The notes under the pieces: generated by a model
Databases searched by the model: none
Told to the model about the DNA's origin: nothing
What the model saw: only the letters and a program-made list of their open reading frames with translations
Made by a program: the position numbers and the translations under genes
Shown here: positions 63,539-64,000 of the stretch, piece by piece
Position numbering within the stretch: the first letter of the stretch is position 1
How the letters are laid out: each line of letters begins with the position of its first letter
Assembly: GCA_027622375.1 (NCBI GenBank)
Contig: JAQCAB010000001.1
Location: forward strand, 1 to 64,000
Length of the DNA: 64,000 nucleotides
Direction: 5' to 3'
DNA from: Bacteroidota bacterium
GTDB taxonomy: Bacteria; Bacteroidota; Ignavibacteria; UBA10030; UBA8401

Positions 63539-64000
63539 TTATTTTAAATTTCTTAGTTTATTAAGAATGGTGTTGATATCATTTGGAAGTGGGCTAGAAA
63601 AAATTAATTCTTTTCCAGTTGTTGGATGTTTTACACCGAGCAAAGTTGCATGTAATGCTTGCCTTTGACAAATTTCTAAAAGATTTTGAACTAATATTTT
63701 TTTCTTCCCAGCTAATCCATTCCAACTTGAATTTCTACCACCATATGCAGGATCACCAAAAACAGGATGATGAATTGAATTTAAATGTGATCGAATCTGA
63801 TGTGTTCTGCCAGTTCTAAGATTTAATTTTATTAAAGATAAAAATCCAAATTCTTCTAAAACTTCATATTCAGTAATTGCAGGTTTTCCACCTTCAACAA
63901 CAACAATTTTTTTTCTATCACTTTTACTTCTTCCAAGCGGTGCATCAATTAAACCTTTTTTTTGTTTAAAAATTCCCCAAACAATTGCATGATAAGTACG
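63539..64000 (-). CDS. RluD-family pseudouridine synthase, C-terminal part
   Basis: The last 153 residues of a minus-strand gene that enters from the right edge. Reading inward it gives RTYHAIVWG, IDAPLGRSKSDRKK, LRTGRTHQIRSHLNSIHHPVFGDPAYGG and RQALHATLLGVKHPTTGKELIF, which are the C-terminal motifs of RluA/RluD rRNA pseudouridine synthases. The catalytic Asp of the HRLDxxTSG motif lies outside the window. The stop codon (complement of 63539-63541) is one base from the mreC stop. Which rRNA position it modifies cannot be told. Confidence 0.9.
   Translation of the reverse strand, partial: RTYHAIVWGIFKQKKGLIDAPLGRSKSDRKKIVVVEGGKPAITEYEVLEEFGFLSLIKLNLRTGRTHQIRSHLNSIHHPVFGDPAYGGRNSSWNGLAGKKKILVQNLLEICQRQALHATLLGVKHPTTGKELIFSSPLPNDINTILNKLRNLK

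Noticed and set aside
1..64000. CRISPR arrays, insertion sequences, prophage, tRNA and rRNA genes
   Set aside because: I found no direct-repeat arrays, transposase-like proteins, phage genes or cloverleaf-like segments.

Overview
The window is AT-rich (about one third G+C by eye), densely coded bacterial chromosome. I see no tRNA, rRNA, CRISPR array, insertion sequence or phage gene. The gene set points to the Ignavibacteria/Chlorobi side of the Bacteroidota: a GWxTD-domain protein beside an Omp85-type barrel, a giant TPR protein with a plugless outer-membrane barrel and its own TonB/ExbBD motor, class II ribonucleotide reductase, CstA, a diderm envelope, and AAGGAG-type ribosome binding sites on many but not all genes. 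This placement is inference from gene content, not a phylogeny.

Layout. 1-12.2 kb: mostly exported proteins, namely a partial TIG-domain protein, a histidine phosphatase, an M28 peptidase, an esterase, a PlsC acyltransferase, a TolB-like propeller, a VUT transporter and a Spy/CpxP-like protein, then two large coupled genes: a zinc-protease/propeller/barrel fusion and a serine hydrolase/D-Ala-D-Ala dipeptidase fusion. 12.2-17.8 kb (+): CorC-type membrane protein, APC permease, dipeptide epimerase and a CpoB-like lipoprotein. 17.8-20.6 kb (-): fbp, TRL lipoprotein, cyclic-nucleotide-binding protein and ilvE. 21.0-28.3 kb (-): a six-gene envelope operon (TPR, barrel, SPOR, ExbB, ExbD, TonB). 28.4-32.5 kb: carB with a hairpin in its leader, and an aquaporin gene.

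32.6-49.0 kb is one uninterrupted minus-strand array of 16 genes with gaps of 26 bases or less: HisA-like, purE, rfbD-like, EEP-like lipoprotein, serS, a heterodimeric ABC exporter, rimO (split by a frameshift at an A10G4 run), GWxTD, Omp85-like, UbiA-like, rnhB, a degenerate nucleotide cyclase, yraN, cstA and phhB. 49.1-51.8 kb holds nrdJ behind a clear terminator. 52.1-64 kb is mostly plus strand: an acyl-CoA ligase, nuoABCDEF, ldcA, purN, purH, mreB and mreC, with a partial RluD-family gene entering from the right on the minus strand.

Functional themes are cell-envelope building and murein-peptide turnover (DD-dipeptidase, L-Ala-D/L-Glu epimerase, LD-carboxypeptidase, MreBC), de novo purine and pyrimidine synthesis (purE, purN, purH, carB), and respiratory complex I. 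The best candidates for under-described biology are the TPR/barrel/SPOR/TonB operon, the protease-propeller-barrel fusion, the rimO frameshift, and two paralogues that appear to have lost catalytic residues (the cyclase-like protein and the HisA-like protein).
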